Below, piece after piece: positions 1 to 8,813 of a DNA stretch of 64,000 nt (its first letter is position 1; each line of letters opens with the position of its first letter). Source of the stretch: Alicyclobacillus suci (GTDB lineage Bacteria > Bacillota > Bacilli > Alicyclobacillales > Alicyclobacillaceae); the NCBI RefSeq assembly GCF_017329615.1, contig NZ_JAFMTW010000012.1:1-64000 (forward strand). Direction: 5' to 3'. The position numbers and the translations under genes were made by a program. The notes under the pieces are model-generated. The model saw only the letters and a list, made by a program, of their open reading frames with translations. It was not told the DNA's origin and did no database searches.

Positions 1-61
1 CTGTGACCAAGGTCACGTCGACCGAAACTTTTAGGCGTGTGTGTTCAGTTTTCAAGGAACC
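1..61 (-). promoter_or_regulatory. rRNA operon leader (5' part), continuing off the left edge
   Basis: Read on the minus strand, positions 61-43 give GGTTCCTTGAAAACTGAAC, the conserved leader sequence found upstream of 16S and 23S rRNA in Bacillus-type rrn operons. It is followed by a perfect GTGACC/GGTCAC hairpin at 3-16. The mature rRNA is not in the window. Because a promoter lies just upstream (102-130), this is probably the start of an operon and the next gene is probably 16S. That last step is inference. Confidence 0.75.
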
Positions 62-101
62 AAAAGCTTTACGGACAGCACCGCTTGAAGCGGCGAGAAA
101 C

Positions 102-130
102 AATATATCATGGTTTAGCATGAAACGCAA
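102..130 (-). promoter_or_regulatory. rRNA-type sigma-A promoter, leftward
   Basis: The minus strand shows TTGCGT (130-125), a 17-base spacer and TATATT (107-102). A CCGCTTCAAGCGG hairpin follows in the leader. Position and orientation fit the rRNA leader at 1-61. Confidence 0.65.
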
Positions 131-561
131 CAGCTATTTCAAAAGCAACGCGCAACAGTTCATCTGTTCACTTCATCCGCTGCCCACATCAATACAAATT
201 CAGTAGACAAAACTCCCACCAGCCCAACATTTATGTCTCCATGTCTCCAGACTTGAAGACTACCAGACTTAGTCGGCACCATAGCCAAAAGCCAATAACT
301 ACATTGGCTTGTCCAGACTAAAGCAGCATCTAACCCACAAATGGACGTCCATCACCCTATCTCCGAACATCCAAACTAGCGCACCATCGTGATCATAATG
401 CGCTCAACGACTACCCTATTCAAACGCGTAAAGGCACTGGCACCGCGCACAGCAATTGATGGCATCGGCCCCTAGGACACTTCATGGTACTCCAAACACG
501 AAGCACAAGCAGGGACGAATACATACCCGTCCGCCATAGTCTGTCATCCATGAGGGGACAA
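131..561. other. Intergenic region without a recognisable gene
   Basis: This stretch separates the rRNA promoter from the 3' end of rsgI. No reading frame has a Shine-Dalgarno or a family-like protein. Short imperfect repeats (gtctcca, agact) near 230-310 may be leftovers of rRNA promoter duplication or simple drift. No clear terminator for the sigI-rsgI operon was found here. Confidence 0.5.
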
Positions 562-1422
562 TTACTGTCCACTTGCGGCAGGCGTGCCAGCGGGTATCGC
601 CGAACCCACAATGGCAGCCACTTTGCTATAACTGCCCGTGTTGAGCTGCGTCGTGCCAGTTTGTAAGTCGTGAACTTGCGCCAGGACCATCTGGACTTGC
701 GAGGATGTGATGTCGGACAAGGATACAGGAACGCCAACTTGTTTAGCGAGCAGATAGGTTGCGTATTTCCCCGGTGATACATTTTGCTTCATAGCCTCGT
801 TCCATACGGAACTCGAAACGTCCATGCTGTAAACATTCGCCGTTTGTGCTGCAGCAGCACCCGCCGCTTTGAGGGCGGCATCCACATCGTCCGCAGCCTG
901 CGTCTCAATCGCCGTTGCATCTGTATGGCTATTAGCGCCAGCCGCCGCGACGATAATCGTATCGTTTGCCGGCAATAACCCCTGCTGTACAGTCTTATGC
1001 ACGAGGAGTTGAATCACCGTACCAAGCTTATCCCCGTTGACGTGCATGGAGGCGGCCACCTGCTTGCCAGCCGAATTTAAGCCGTGAATGCCGAGAACCG
1101 TCATCTGATCACTCAAGTCGAGACTGACGCTCGGACTCATATCGAGGGAGACAAACGCATATGCCTGTGCTTTAGGCGGCGCGATGAAGATGGCATGCAA
1201 AAGCCCTGCACAAATGACGACCGCGGCTGCCACGCTGGCGATGGCGGATCGGACTCGTAGTCGATGACCCATAAAGTTTTGGTGCATCGGCACCGGCACC
1301 ATATCCCCTACACTCGCCGGGACATCCAATCGAATTTGCTCAAAGAGACCCTGCGGCGTCATCACAACCGCCCGATTGCGCCGAATTTCCATGACTACGC
1401 CAATTTGTACGTCTGTCACCAC
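562..1422 (-). CDS. rsgI: RsgI-family anti-sigma-I factor
   Basis: This is a membrane-anchored anti-sigma factor for SigI. The N-terminal ~50 residues (IGVVMEIRRNRAVVMTPQG and on) match the cytoplasmic RsgI domain that binds SigI. One membrane segment follows at about residues 60-80. The outer part begins with AYAFVSLDMSPSVSLDL, the pattern found after the membrane segment in RsgI proteins. The rest is Ala/Thr-rich without a carbohydrate-binding or other sensor domain that I recognise. It begins directly at the sigI stop codon (TGA then GTG GTG) with AGGAGG upstream. The second GTG (1419-1417) has the better spacing of 8 bases and may be the true start. The arrangement fits co-translation with SigI and feedback control of that sigma factor. 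Confidence 0.85.
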   Translation of the reverse strand: MVTDVQIGVVMEIRRNRAVVMTPQGLFEQIRLDVPASVGDMVPVPMHQNFMGHRLRVRSAIASVAAAVVICAGLLHAIFIAPPKAQAYAFVSLDMSPSVSLDLSDQMTVLGIHGLNSAGKQVAASMHVNGDKLGTVIQLLVHKTVQQGLLPANDTIIVAAAGANSHTDATAIETQAADDVDAALKAAGAAAAQTANVYSMDVSSSVWNEAMKQNVSPGKYATYLLAKQVGVPVSLSDITSSQVQMVLAQVHDLQTGTTQLNTGSYSKVAAIVGSAIPAGTPAASGQ

Positions 1423-2193
1423 TCACACCTCCTTTGCATCTTCCAAAAACGACTGCAGCATCGGGAAATCTCCCGTTAGGAGTATGACAATTGCCAGGAT
1501 ATACTTACGCTGGCGCTCCATTGTCTTGCGCGACACCTGCACGCGGTCTTCGAGTTGCTTGAGCGGCAGCGACTTTCGGCGCTCGACAAACTCCAATAAC
1601 GTCGCATCCCCGGCGATAACCCGTCCAATCTCAAAAGCATTCTGGCGCGCGTCCCCATGCTTCGGTGAAATGCGCACCAGTTCCGCAAACGACAGGTCAA
1701 ACTCTTGGAGCCGCTTTTGGTACTCTTCAATTTCATACGCCCGCAACGTCGCCTCTTCAGACAGCTGATGCAGCTCGAGCGACGTGCTCACTTCGGCGTA
1801 ATTCGTGACATTGTCCTCTTCGTCCAACAAGTCAAATTCGCTCCACGGGACTTGCTTTCGATCCCGCTGACGGGAGCGGAAAAAGTCAATGAGCCGCCGT
1901 CGAATAATCGTTTCCGCGAACGAGAGAAACGAAGACTCCCGGTCCAGGTCAAACCGGTCGATCGCTTCGTTGAACGCGGACAGCGCAATGCTGTACTCGT
2001 CGTCCACCGTCTGGTCAATATAGCGGCGCGTGGTTTGCGAAGCAATACGAAGAATAAACGGGACATAAGACGAAATCAACTGATTTCGCGCCTCTTCGTC
2101 CCCCGATTTGGCGCCGTGGAGGAGTCGGGTAAGTTCTTTCCGTTCATCGGATCGACGACGACCGCGAAAAGGCAGGACTCCCACACGTTCCAC
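1423..2193 (-). CDS. sigI: RNA polymerase sigma factor SigI
   Basis: This is an alternative sigma factor of the sigma-70 family that directs RNA polymerase to SigI promoters, linked to heat and cell-envelope stress in Bacillus. Region 2-like sequence is visible (VDDEYSIALSAFNEAIDRFD, then SFLSFAETIIRRRLIDFFR). The C-terminal part contains the SigI-type region around LKQLEDRVQVSRKTMERQRKYI. Length (256 residues) is normal for SigI. The gene sits directly before rsgI and is probably co-transcribed with it. The start is uncertain: GTG at 2193-2191 gives the longest protein, while another GTG three codons later follows GAGGTGG closely. Confidence 0.88.
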   Translation of the reverse strand: MERVGVLPFRGRRRSDERKELTRLLHGAKSGDEEARNQLISSYVPFILRIASQTTRRYIDQTVDDEYSIALSAFNEAIDRFDLDRESSFLSFAETIIRRRLIDFFRSRQRDRKQVPWSEFDLLDEEDNVTNYAEVSTSLELHQLSEEATLRAYEIEEYQKRLQEFDLSFAELVRISPKHGDARQNAFEIGRVIAGDATLLEFVERRKSLPLKQLEDRVQVSRKTMERQRKYILAIVILLTGDFPMLQSFLEDAKEV

Positions 2194-2266
2194 CTCATTT
2201 CATCATTCGCGAACAGGTACCCCTTTTTCGGGGGTCTACCAGCCATCTCACGGAATTTGTTATATG

Positions 2267-3277
2267 TCAATGATTCCCATTTGAAGATGGCACCGATCTC
2301 CCTAAATGGCGATAGCCCTGGGCGGTCACCACACGACCTCGCGGTGTGCGCTTCAATAAGCCCATCTGCAACAAGTACGGTTCATAGACATCTTCGAGCG
2401 TGTCCGATTCTTCGCCAATCGCCGCGGCAAGGGTTTCAAGCCCTACCGGTCCACCGCCAAACTTATCGATGGCTGCGAGTAAAATGCGCTCGTCTACCGA
2501 ATCCAATCCCAATTTATCGACATTCAACCGCGTCAGTGCGTCATCCGCCGCGACATCATCAATCAAATCCCGGCCCGACACTTGCACAATGTCGCGCACG
2601 CGCTTGAGCAGGCGATTGGCAATCCGCGGCGTCCCCCGCGCCCGCCGGGCAATTTCCATACAAGCGTTGGGCGTGATGGCCACTTGCAAAACGTCGGCGC
2701 TCCGGCGGACAATCTCGGCCAATTCGTCGATGGGATAGTAGTCCAGATGCAAAATGACGCCAAATCGGTCGCGCAACGGTGCTGACAATAGTCCAGCCCG
2801 CGTGGTTGCACCCACCAGGGTAAAAGGTGGCAGGTCTAAACGAACCGATCTCGCTGAGGGCCCCTTCCCAATCATGATATCGAGCGAAAAGTCCTCCATC
2901 GCAGGATACAGAACTTCCTCCACCGATCGAGACAGGCGATGAATCTCGTCAATAAACAAGACGTCACCTGGCTGCAAATTGGTCAGCAGCGCTGCCAAAT
3001 CACCTGCCCGCTCAATCGCCGGTCCCGATGTCACCCGGACATGCACGCCCAGCTCGTTGGCAATAATCATCGCTAACGACGTTTTCCCGAGGCCCGGGGG
3101 GCCGTAGAGCAGGACGTGATCAAGTGATTCCCCGCGCTCGCGAGCCGCCTGAATGAAAATTTTCAAGTTGTCCTTGACAGTTCGTTGCCCAATATAGTCG
3201 TCGAGAAAACGAGGGCGAATGGAATCGAGCGTCGTATCTTCGCGGCTCCACTCAGCCGAAACAATGCGGTCGTCCAT
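2267..3277 (-). CDS. ruvB: Holliday junction branch migration ATPase RuvB
   Basis: RuvB is the AAA+ motor of the RuvAB complex, which drives branch migration of Holliday junctions in recombination and repair. Visible features are the Walker A motif GPPGLGKT (about residue 60), Walker B DEIH (about 110), the sensor region GATTRAG and the C-terminal winged-helix domain ([15 protein letters not shown]). Length (336) is typical. ATG follows GGAGGAGGTGAC. It lies downstream of ruvC and ruvA on the same strand, so the whole resolvasome is encoded together. Confidence 0.97.
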   Translation of the reverse strand: MDDRIVSAEWSREDTTLDSIRPRFLDDYIGQRTVKDNLKIFIQAARERGESLDHVLLYGPPGLGKTSLAMIIANELGVHVRVTSGPAIERAGDLAALLTNLQPGDVLFIDEIHRLSRSVEEVLYPAMEDFSLDIMIGKGPSARSVRLDLPPFTLVGATTRAGLLSAPLRDRFGVILHLDYYPIDELAEIVRRSADVLQVAITPNACMEIARRARGTPRIANRLLKRVRDIVQVSGRDLIDDVAADDALTRLNVDKLGLDSVDERILLAAIDKFGGGPVGLETLAAAIGEESDTLEDVYEPYLLQMGLLKRTPRGRVVTAQGYRHLGRSVPSSNGNH

Positions 3278-3347
3278 ATGTCACCTCCTCCACAGTACGC
3301 GCGACAAACGCTCAGCTTGCGCTGGACGAACGCCAAACGACATCCAA

Positions 3348-3983
3348 CTACAACCGACTGACATCGGCCTGATGTTGATATAACCAAGTGAGTGCAGCCT
3401 TCACAGCAGCTTCGACTGTGGTGTTCGGCGCGGCGCGCTGCAGCACGGCGTCCACCGCTTTTTGCGCCTCTTTCGGACGATATCCGAGCGCGACGAGTGC
3501 CGTCGTGACATCGTCGACAATGTCTGTCGGCGTCGGCTCCACAGCCGCTACATGAGGCGTAAACACCCCTTGATTTACCGGCAAGTCAGCCAGTTTGTCT
3601 TTTAAGTCCAGAATCATCCGCATGGCCGTCTTCTTCCCGATACCAGGAAGCGTACAAAGCGTGTTGGCATCTTCCTGCCGAATCGCCGCCACCAGTGACT
3701 CTGCAGAAAGCCCTCCGAGCATCTGCAGAGCCACTTTAGGACCGACGCCCGACACACTAATCAGCTTCTCAAACACGGCGCGCTCGGCTTGCCGAAGAAA
3801 TCCATAGAGCAGAATTGCATCTTCCCGCACATGTTGATAGGTGTACAGGCGCACTTCCTGGTCCAACGACAAACTGAAGACTGCCGTGTCGGTCGTATAG
3901 ACGCGATAGCCGACGTCGTGCACGTCGAGATCAACATAACCTTGACCAATATCCACTACACGACCGGTTAAAAAGACTATCAT
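3348..3983 (-). CDS. ruvA: Holliday junction branch migration protein RuvA
   Basis: RuvA binds Holliday junctions and loads RuvB. The N-terminal OB-fold (MIVFLTGRVVDIGQGYVDLDV), the helix-hairpin-helix pair (LISVSGVGPKVALQML and LCTLPGIGKKTAMRMILDL) and the C-terminal domain III (ALVALGYRPKEAQKAV) are all present. The start was set at the ATG 3983-3981 because GGAGG lies 8 bases upstream and this gives the standard MIVFLTG N-terminus; a longer TTG start has no such support. The ATG overlaps the ruvC stop as ATGA, indicating translational coupling. Confidence 0.95.
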   Translation of the reverse strand: MIVFLTGRVVDIGQGYVDLDVHDVGYRVYTTDTAVFSLSLDQEVRLYTYQHVREDAILLYGFLRQAERAVFEKLISVSGVGPKVALQMLGGLSAESLVAAIRQEDANTLCTLPGIGKKTAMRMILDLKDKLADLPVNQGVFTPHVAAVEPTPTDIVDDVTTALVALGYRPKEAQKAVDAVLQRAAPNTTVEAAVKAALTWLYQHQADVSRL

Positions 3984-4528
3984 CGGCGTGTCCTCCGCTC
4001 CCAATTCCAGCCGGTTGTGCGATTTGTCTCTCGCACCTCAAGTCGCTCAATTGGCGCGCTGTGGCCGTGGGTAATCGCAATCGCAAGCGCGTCAGCGGCG
4101 TCATCCGGTTTTGGTAGCTCTACAAGATTTAATAGCAACTTGACCATCTGCTGAATTTGCTGCTTGTCGGCTCGACCATAACCGGTGACCGCCTGCTTGA
4201 CTTGCATCGGTGTATATTCCGCAATCGCAAGCGATTGTTCTGCCGCACTTAACAGCGCGACGCCACGGGCCTGCCCGACGGTAAACGCCGTCGTCGTATT
4301 TCGGTTAAAAAACAGCTCCTCAACCGCCATCACCGCAGGGCTGTGTCGTTGGATGAGGTCTGTTAACTCGCGAAAGATTGTCTGTAAGCGAACGGGCAGT
4401 GGCGTCTGTGCGCGGGTCTCAATGCAGCCGTAGGTGACACACCGAAGGCTACTTCCTTCCACATCGACGACACCATAGCCGAGTCGAGCAATCCCTGGGT
4501 CAACACCCAGGACTCTGAATGCATTCAA
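3980..4528 (-). CDS. ruvC: Holliday junction resolvase RuvC
   Basis: RuvC cuts Holliday junctions symmetrically as a dimer with two Mg2+ ions per site. The four acidic catalytic positions are visible with this start: D10 (RVLGVDPG), E70 (AVEELFF), and D143 and D146 (KPDDAADALA). The TTG at 4528-4526 was chosen because GAGAGGGG lies 8 bases upstream; an in-frame GTG six codons earlier would put that Shine-Dalgarno inside the gene. Bacillus subtilis uses RecU in place of RuvC, so a ruvC-ruvA-ruvB cluster is more typical of Alicyclobacillus- and Clostridium-like Firmicutes. Confidence 0.92.
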   Translation of the reverse strand: MNAFRVLGVDPGIARLGYGVVDVEGSSLRCVTYGCIETRAQTPLPVRLQTIFRELTDLIQRHSPAVMAVEELFFNRNTTTAFTVGQARGVALLSAAEQSLAIAEYTPMQVKQAVTGYGRADKQQIQQMVKLLLNLVELPKPDDAADALAIAITHGHSAPIERLEVRETNRTTGWNWERRTRR

Positions 4529-4615
4529 GCGACGTTCCCCTCTCACTACGAAAACCCGCGATGCGGGGAAAACCCAAATTCATTTCATCCAAGCGTAATG
4601 CTGAATAGAACTGGA

Positions 4616-4647
4616 TAAAATGACAAAAGGGACGTAATATACGTCCC
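4616..4647 (-). terminator. Rho-independent terminator after the small secreted protein gene
   Basis: The minus strand forms GGGACGTA-TAT-TACGTCCC (4647-4629) followed by TTTTGTCATTTT. It lies 43 bases past the stop at 4690 and separates that gene from ruvC. Confidence 0.75.
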
Positions 4648-4689
4648 TCATTGTCTCATAAATGGGCGTTTTGCAGAAGACTATACCGG

Positions 4690-5073
4690 TTAAACCTGAA
4701 CTCGTCCACCCTCATCGCCGGACGCGACCGCATTCCGTTCGTACACAGGTTCCATAAAATACCACGTCAATCCGACATTCAAGTGCCAAGCAGGGCGTTC
4801 CCCGGCGAACGCGACGACAGCGTCATCTGCAATTGTGTGCTCTTCCACATCACATTGCCCGCCGCTGCCCTCTGTCACAAACAGTGCCGATTGCGCCGGC
4901 TCCTGTGTGTTCAGCCCGGCCATCTCTTGACCAAAGTCGCTTGTCGGCAGGACGTTCGCACGCGCGGCATCCGTCCAAAGACACAATGTAAAGATGAAAG
5001 TGACTATTGCGAGACAGAATGATAGTGGCCGAAACAGCGTATATATCAGGTTGCGTGCTTGCAACGCTCTCAC
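4690..5073 (-). CDS. Small secreted or membrane-anchored protein of unknown function
   Basis: This encodes about 127 residues. The N-terminus has a basic stretch, then a hydrophobic segment (LSFCLAIVTFIFTLCLW) and an AxA-like cleavage site (DAARAN), consistent with a signal peptide. The mature part is short and acidic with one central cysteine, and no family was recognised. It lies between yebC and ruvC. In Bacillus subtilis bofC occupies the corresponding place, but I see no convincing BofC similarity. A TTG three codons in (5064-5062), with AGGTG 6 bases upstream, may be the actual start instead of GTG at 5073. A terminator follows. Confidence 0.55.
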   Translation of the reverse strand: MRALQARNLIYTLFRPLSFCLAIVTFIFTLCLWTDAARANVLPTSDFGQEMAGLNTQEPAQSALFVTEGSGGQCDVEEHTIADDAVVAFAGERPAWHLNVGLTWYFMEPVYERNAVASGDEGGRVQV

Positions 5074-5128
5074 CTCTGGGTTCAGACGTTACCTTTAATG
5101 TGCGCACGCAATGACAAGTTATGCAGTC

Positions 5129-5872
5129 TCACGCTTCTTCTTCATCATCTGGTGCATCCGCATTGTGATACACATTTTGCACGTCGTCATGTGCCTCAAG
5201 CGCTTCAATCAAGCCAAATACCTCATCTGCAGCCTCTCCCGAGACTTCCACGGTCGTCGACGGAACATAAGTGAGTTCTGCATCCTCGTAGTCAATTCCC
5301 ATGGACTCAATCGCACTGCGCACGTCTCTAAACGACTCGACCGAAGTGGTGATAAGAAACGCGTCATCCGACTCTTCAACGTCGTCAGCACCGGCCTCAA
5401 TGACAGCCAGCATAAACGCTTCCGCATCGGTTACCTGTGACTTGGAACAAGAAATTTGGCCTGTGCGCGTGAACATCCACGCAACTGATCCCGATTCACC
5501 GAGGCTCCCACCCCGCTTTTTGAAAATATGGCGGATATCCGCCGCTGTCCGATTGCGATTATCCGTGACAATATCGATTAACACCGCAACCCCGTGCGGG
5601 GCATAGCCCTCGTACTGGATTTCCTCGTACGTCACGCCCTCGAGGGTACCCGTCGCCTTCGCAATGGTTCTCGCAATGTTGTCCGCAGGCAGATTGCTCT
5701 GTTTGGCTCGCTCAATAGCCACCTTTAGCCGAAAATTCGTCTCCGGGTTACCGCCGCCCTCTTTCGCGGCCAAGTAGATATCCCGCGACAGTTTCGTAAA
5801 AAGTTGGCCTCGAACCGCATCCTGCTTACCTTTACGGCGTTGAATGTTATGCCATTTTGAGTGACCTGACAT
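5129..5872 (-). CDS. yebC: YebC/PmpR family DNA-binding regulator
   Basis: This belongs to the widespread TACO1/YebC family. Members have been described as DNA-binding regulators and, more recently, as factors helping ribosomes pass difficult sequences. The signature start MSGHSKWHNIQRRKGKQD and the motif FTKLSRDIYLAAKEGGGNPE are clear, and the acidic C-terminus (DDEEEA) is usual. The ATG at 5872-5870 follows GGGGAGAAACG and gives the normal 247-residue length. A longer in-frame start eight codons upstream is not supported. The gene precedes the small secreted protein and the ruv genes. Confidence 0.93.
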   Translation of the reverse strand: MSGHSKWHNIQRRKGKQDAVRGQLFTKLSRDIYLAAKEGGGNPETNFRLKVAIERAKQSNLPADNIARTIAKATGTLEGVTYEEIQYEGYAPHGVAVLIDIVTDNRNRTAADIRHIFKKRGGSLGESGSVAWMFTRTGQISCSKSQVTDAEAFMLAVIEAGADDVEESDDAFLITTSVESFRDVRSAIESMGIDYEDAELTYVPSTTVEVSGEAADEVFGLIEALEAHDDVQNVYHNADAPDDEEEA

Positions 5873-5950
5873 CGTTTCTCCCCAACCTTCTCGCATACTT
5901 CAATTCCATTCCCATGATAAACGGGGCGGCACCCGGATGCACACCCTTTT

Positions 5951-6802
5951 TTACACACCCCAGTCGCGGGAATAGCGAAAATCAATACCAATGGTACGAC
6001 TCGAAATCTTCGCGATAATCGGCAACCGGCGCTTATAATGATTTCGCTGTACGCGCCGGATAATCTGTCGAACAAGCATAGCATCGTACCCGCGCTCGAC
6101 AATCTCCTCTTCAGACAGACGCAAATCCACCCATTGAAAGAGAATCTCATCTGCGTCGTCATAGCTAAACCCTAGCTCTTTTTCATCCGTCTGATCTTCC
6201 CACAAGTCGGCACTTGGCGCCTTGTCGAGAATGCTTGATGGAACCCCGACATACCGCGAAATTTGCCGCACTTGTGACTTGTACAAATCACCAATCGGAT
6301 TCAACGCACTCGCCATATCGCCAAACTGTGTACCATAGCCAAGTAACAACTCTGTCTTGTTGCTGGTGCCGACGACCAAGCTATTGTTCGCGGCAGACAA
6401 ATCGTACAGCGTAACCATCCGTTCGCGCGCCATCCGGTTTCCCCGACGCAAATTGCTAGCGGGCTCGCCCAGCAATTTGTCCATTTTTTCAAAATATGCA
6501 TCAACTGGTCCCGAAATGTCGACCACCGTGTATGGGATTCCCAAATCCGTAACGACTTCCATTGCGTCGTCGAGACTGGATTGACTACTCGTCCGATATG
6601 GCATCAGCACGGCGTGGACTGCGTCTTTACCGAGCGCCCGCGTCGCAAGATACGCTGAAAGTGCCGAATCAATACCGCCCGACAAACCGAACAACACCCG
6701 CTCAAATCCGACCTTGCGCACCTCGTCTCGAATAAACCCTTCGAGTACACTTGTCGTGAACGGCGCGTTCACTCGCAACGCCTGTTCCATCTCTGGTTTC
6801 AT
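5951..6802 (-). CDS. nadE: NAD(+) synthetase (synthetase subunit)
   Basis: NadE amidates nicotinate adenine dinucleotide to NAD+ through an adenylated intermediate. The ATP-pyrophosphatase loop SGGIDS is visible at about residue 42, followed by VLMPYRTSSQSS and GTSNKTELLLGYGTQFGD, both typical of the family. The C-terminal segment (SADLWEDQTDEKELG) is the mobile loop region. The protein lacks a fused glutaminase domain; the gene directly upstream encodes an amidase of the kind that supplies ammonia in glutamine-dependent enzymes. The ATG 6802-6800 was chosen because GAGGTGA lies 8 bases upstream. Confidence 0.94.
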   Translation of the reverse strand: MKPEMEQALRVNAPFTTSVLEGFIRDEVRKVGFERVLFGLSGGIDSALSAYLATRALGKDAVHAVLMPYRTSSQSSLDDAMEVVTDLGIPYTVVDISGPVDAYFEKMDKLLGEPASNLRRGNRMARERMVTLYDLSAANNSLVVGTSNKTELLLGYGTQFGDMASALNPIGDLYKSQVRQISRYVGVPSSILDKAPSADLWEDQTDEKELGFSYDDADEILFQWVDLRLSEEEIVERGYDAMLVRQIIRRVQRNHYKRRLPIIAKISSRTIGIDFRYSRDWGV

Positions 6803-6836
6803 GACACACTTCACCTCGCTTACAAATCATTCGTCT

Positions 6837-7709
6837 TTATTCCACACGGGTGTTATCCGTACGTGCACTCTCCATGCGCCGCAAATGCCGCACCATCAAC
6901 TCAAGTCGCTCATCGCGCAACAAAGGCGTGGTATAACGCGCGCGGCGCACATCCCGATCATCGATGGCGCCAAACACCAACGTCTCTTCGCCGACCCCCG
7001 CTTGGACAATCCAGTGACCATCCGGTCCGACAATGCCGGAGCCGCCATAAAAGTGCACGCCGTCCTCATATCCGACGCGGTTGGAGAAGATGATGTGAAC
7101 GCCAAACAACTGTGCATACATCTGCAACAATTGCCGCCAGAACGTATGCGAACCAAAATCGTGCTCGTCCATCACATTGCGACCAGGGCTCGACGCTGGA
7201 ATGTACAGCAATGTAGCCCCTTGCATCGTCAACAGATACGGCATCGACACATGCCATGCGTCTTCACAAATGAGTATGCCGCCCTTCTTACCATGAACGG
7301 CAAATGACTCAACCTGATTTCCCTCCTTGGCATAACGCTTCTCATCGAACAATCCGTAAGTCGGCAAATACGCCTTGCGATGCACGTGCACAATCGCACC
7401 AGCAGATGCGTACACGCTGGATATGTAGATAAAGTGCTGGTCCGATTCCTCGATAAAACTAAAGACCACGTCAATATCCCGACTGGCCTCGACGAGAGAG
7501 ACAATGTCCGGGTGGTCTAGTCGCCGGGCCACTTCAAACGTCAAATCTTGCAATAAATATCCTGTCAATCCGAGTTCAGGAAACACAACCACCTGTGCTT
7601 CTTGTTCTCGGGCGCGTTCTATGTATTGATGATGAATAGCCAGATTCGCATCGAAATCGCCTAATTTCGGCGATATCTGCGCAATGGCGATGTTCTGCAC
7701 GTGCGGCAC
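6837..7709 (-). CDS. Carbon-nitrogen hydrolase, glutaminase-like partner of NadE
   Basis: This is a nitrilase-superfamily amidohydrolase. The catalytic triad is visible: Glu in VVFPELGLTGY, Lys in HRKAYLPTYGLFDE and Cys in GILICEDAW. The segment LPTYGLFDEKRYA is characteristic of the glutaminase domain of glutamine-dependent NAD synthetases. It ends 34 bases before nadE on the same strand. The inferred role is to release ammonia from glutamine for NadE. The GTG at 7709-7707 was chosen because GGAGGAG lies 6 bases upstream, within the longer TTG-initiated reading. A general amidase role remains possible. Confidence 0.82.
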   Translation of the reverse strand: MPHVQNIAIAQISPKLGDFDANLAIHHQYIERAREQEAQVVVFPELGLTGYLLQDLTFEVARRLDHPDIVSLVEASRDIDVVFSFIEESDQHFIYISSVYASAGAIVHVHRKAYLPTYGLFDEKRYAKEGNQVESFAVHGKKGGILICEDAWHVSMPYLLTMQGATLLYIPASSPGRNVMDEHDFGSHTFWRQLLQMYAQLFGVHIIFSNRVGYEDGVHFYGGSGIVGPDGHWIVQAGVGEETLVFGAIDDRDVRRARYTTPLLRDERLELMVRHLRRMESARTDNTRVE

Positions 7710-7778
7710 ACGCAACTCCTCCAATACCCTCAAAATCCAACAGAATACAGCAAAATCCCCAAATGATCATTCCTGTCC

Positions 7779-7806
7779 AGTATACCTTCGGGGCATGGGA
7801 ATGCAA
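7779..7806 (-). promoter_or_regulatory. Sigma-A promoter of the amidase-nadE operon
   Basis: The minus strand shows TTGCAT (7806-7801), a 16-base spacer and TATACT (7784-7779). It begins directly behind the U-run of the ysxE terminator and ends 70 bases before the amidase start. Confidence 0.6.
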
Positions 7807-7832
7807 AAGAGGCTCGTCATGCGTCGAGCCTC
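7805..7832 (-). terminator. Terminator overlapping the ysxE-like stop codon
   Basis: On the minus strand GAGGCTCG and CGAGCCTC (7832-7809) form a perfect 8-base stem with the stop codon in the loop, followed by TTTT. The last codons of the ysxE-like gene therefore double as the 5' arm of the terminator. Confidence 0.75.
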
Positions 7833-8809
7833 TGTGAGTCAAGCCCTAGCGCCAATCTGTAAGACAGCTTGCGCCGTTCACACGCTATCGCGTAGTGTAC
7901 CCTCGTCAAACCGTCTTCTTGATACCCCGTGCGCGACCACTCCATCAGTGCGCGAACGAGAATATCAGGCCACATCGTCAGTGTCCACAACATATCCGCC
8001 TGCTCACTCGACAATTTTGCAGATGTAATATAGCAATCGTGCAGCCGATTATATTCGTCCGCGGACATCTGCGTCAAAAACGTGCAATGGCTGATAAATT
8101 GCATCGGGTCGTGGAGCATATCATCGTAATTGGCGTGATCGAAATCAATCCAGGCGACCGTGTCGGCCCCCTGATAGATGACATTGTGCGGGGCCAAATC
8201 GCGATGACAAAACGCAAACGTGGCATGCACGTCATTTCGATGATCCGCCAAGTATGCAGCATAGCGCTTCAAAACGTACCGCATTTGCGCCTGCGCGCGT
8301 TCACGCCAGTGCCGCAAATCGGGACATTTTAATTCAGCTACCTGCCACAGACGCGACACACCGCGCTCCTTCAGGCGGAGTTTGTGCAACAGTGTTCCGC
8401 GTTGAAGGACGGACCAACCAGGAAACTGACTCGCTTGACTCGCCCGATGCAGTCGACCAAGTGACGTCAGTACGGCCTCGCGTTCGCGCCAGTGATTCGT
8501 GTTAACGTGTCTGCCAGTCAGCCAGTGCTGCAAGTAGCCTGGTTGTATCCCTGGGACATCCATGACATAATGTCCTTCGCGCGTAGGCAGCGGGAGCGCA
8601 GCCTCGGCCCCCGCTACCTCAAAAACGGGTGACAACTCCGCCAACGCGCGCAAACGCGCTTCATCGTCGCGAACCGTCAGCGGTTTCCAAATAAAGTGAC
8701 GCCCGTCTTCCCCAATGATGCCGACGACCGTCCGCCTGCGAACCAACGTCTCGACCCCGATGCCATAATGTCGCAAAAGCGCTGCTACGAGGTGATCACG
8801 GATAGACAT
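7817..8809 (-). CDS. CotS/YsxE-family spore coat kinase-like protein
   Basis: This is a protein of the aminoglycoside-phosphotransferase fold, the family of spore coat proteins CotS, CotI and YsxE. The catalytic-loop motif CHRDLAPHNVIYQG and the metal-binding WIDFDHANYDD are both intact, so phosphotransfer activity is possible. The substrate is unknown. It lies directly after the safA-like gene. In Bacillus, ysxE follows spoVID, another LysM coat morphogen, so the pairing supports a spore coat role. ATG 8809-8807 gives the natural start MSIRDHLVAALL. An ATG six codons upstream overlaps the safA-like stop and lacks a better ribosome site. Confidence 0.75.
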   Translation of the reverse strand: MSIRDHLVAALLRHYGIGVETLVRRRTVVGIIGEDGRHFIWKPLTVRDDEARLRALAELSPVFEVAGAEAALPLPTREGHYVMDVPGIQPGYLQHWLTGRHVNTNHWREREAVLTSLGRLHRASQASQFPGWSVLQRGTLLHKLRLKERGVSRLWQVAELKCPDLRHWRERAQAQMRYVLKRYAAYLADHRNDVHATFAFCHRDLAPHNVIYQGADTVAWIDFDHANYDDMLHDPMQFISHCTFLTQMSADEYNRLHDCYITSAKLSSEQADMLWTLTMWPDILVRALMEWSRTGYQEDGLTRVHYAIACERRKLSYRLALGLDSQRLDA

Positions 8810-8813
8810 GGTT

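Noticed and set aside
420-782. Open frame of 120 codons on the minus strand
   Set aside because: It overlaps the end of rsgI in another frame, lacks a ribosome binding site and shows no protein-like composition.
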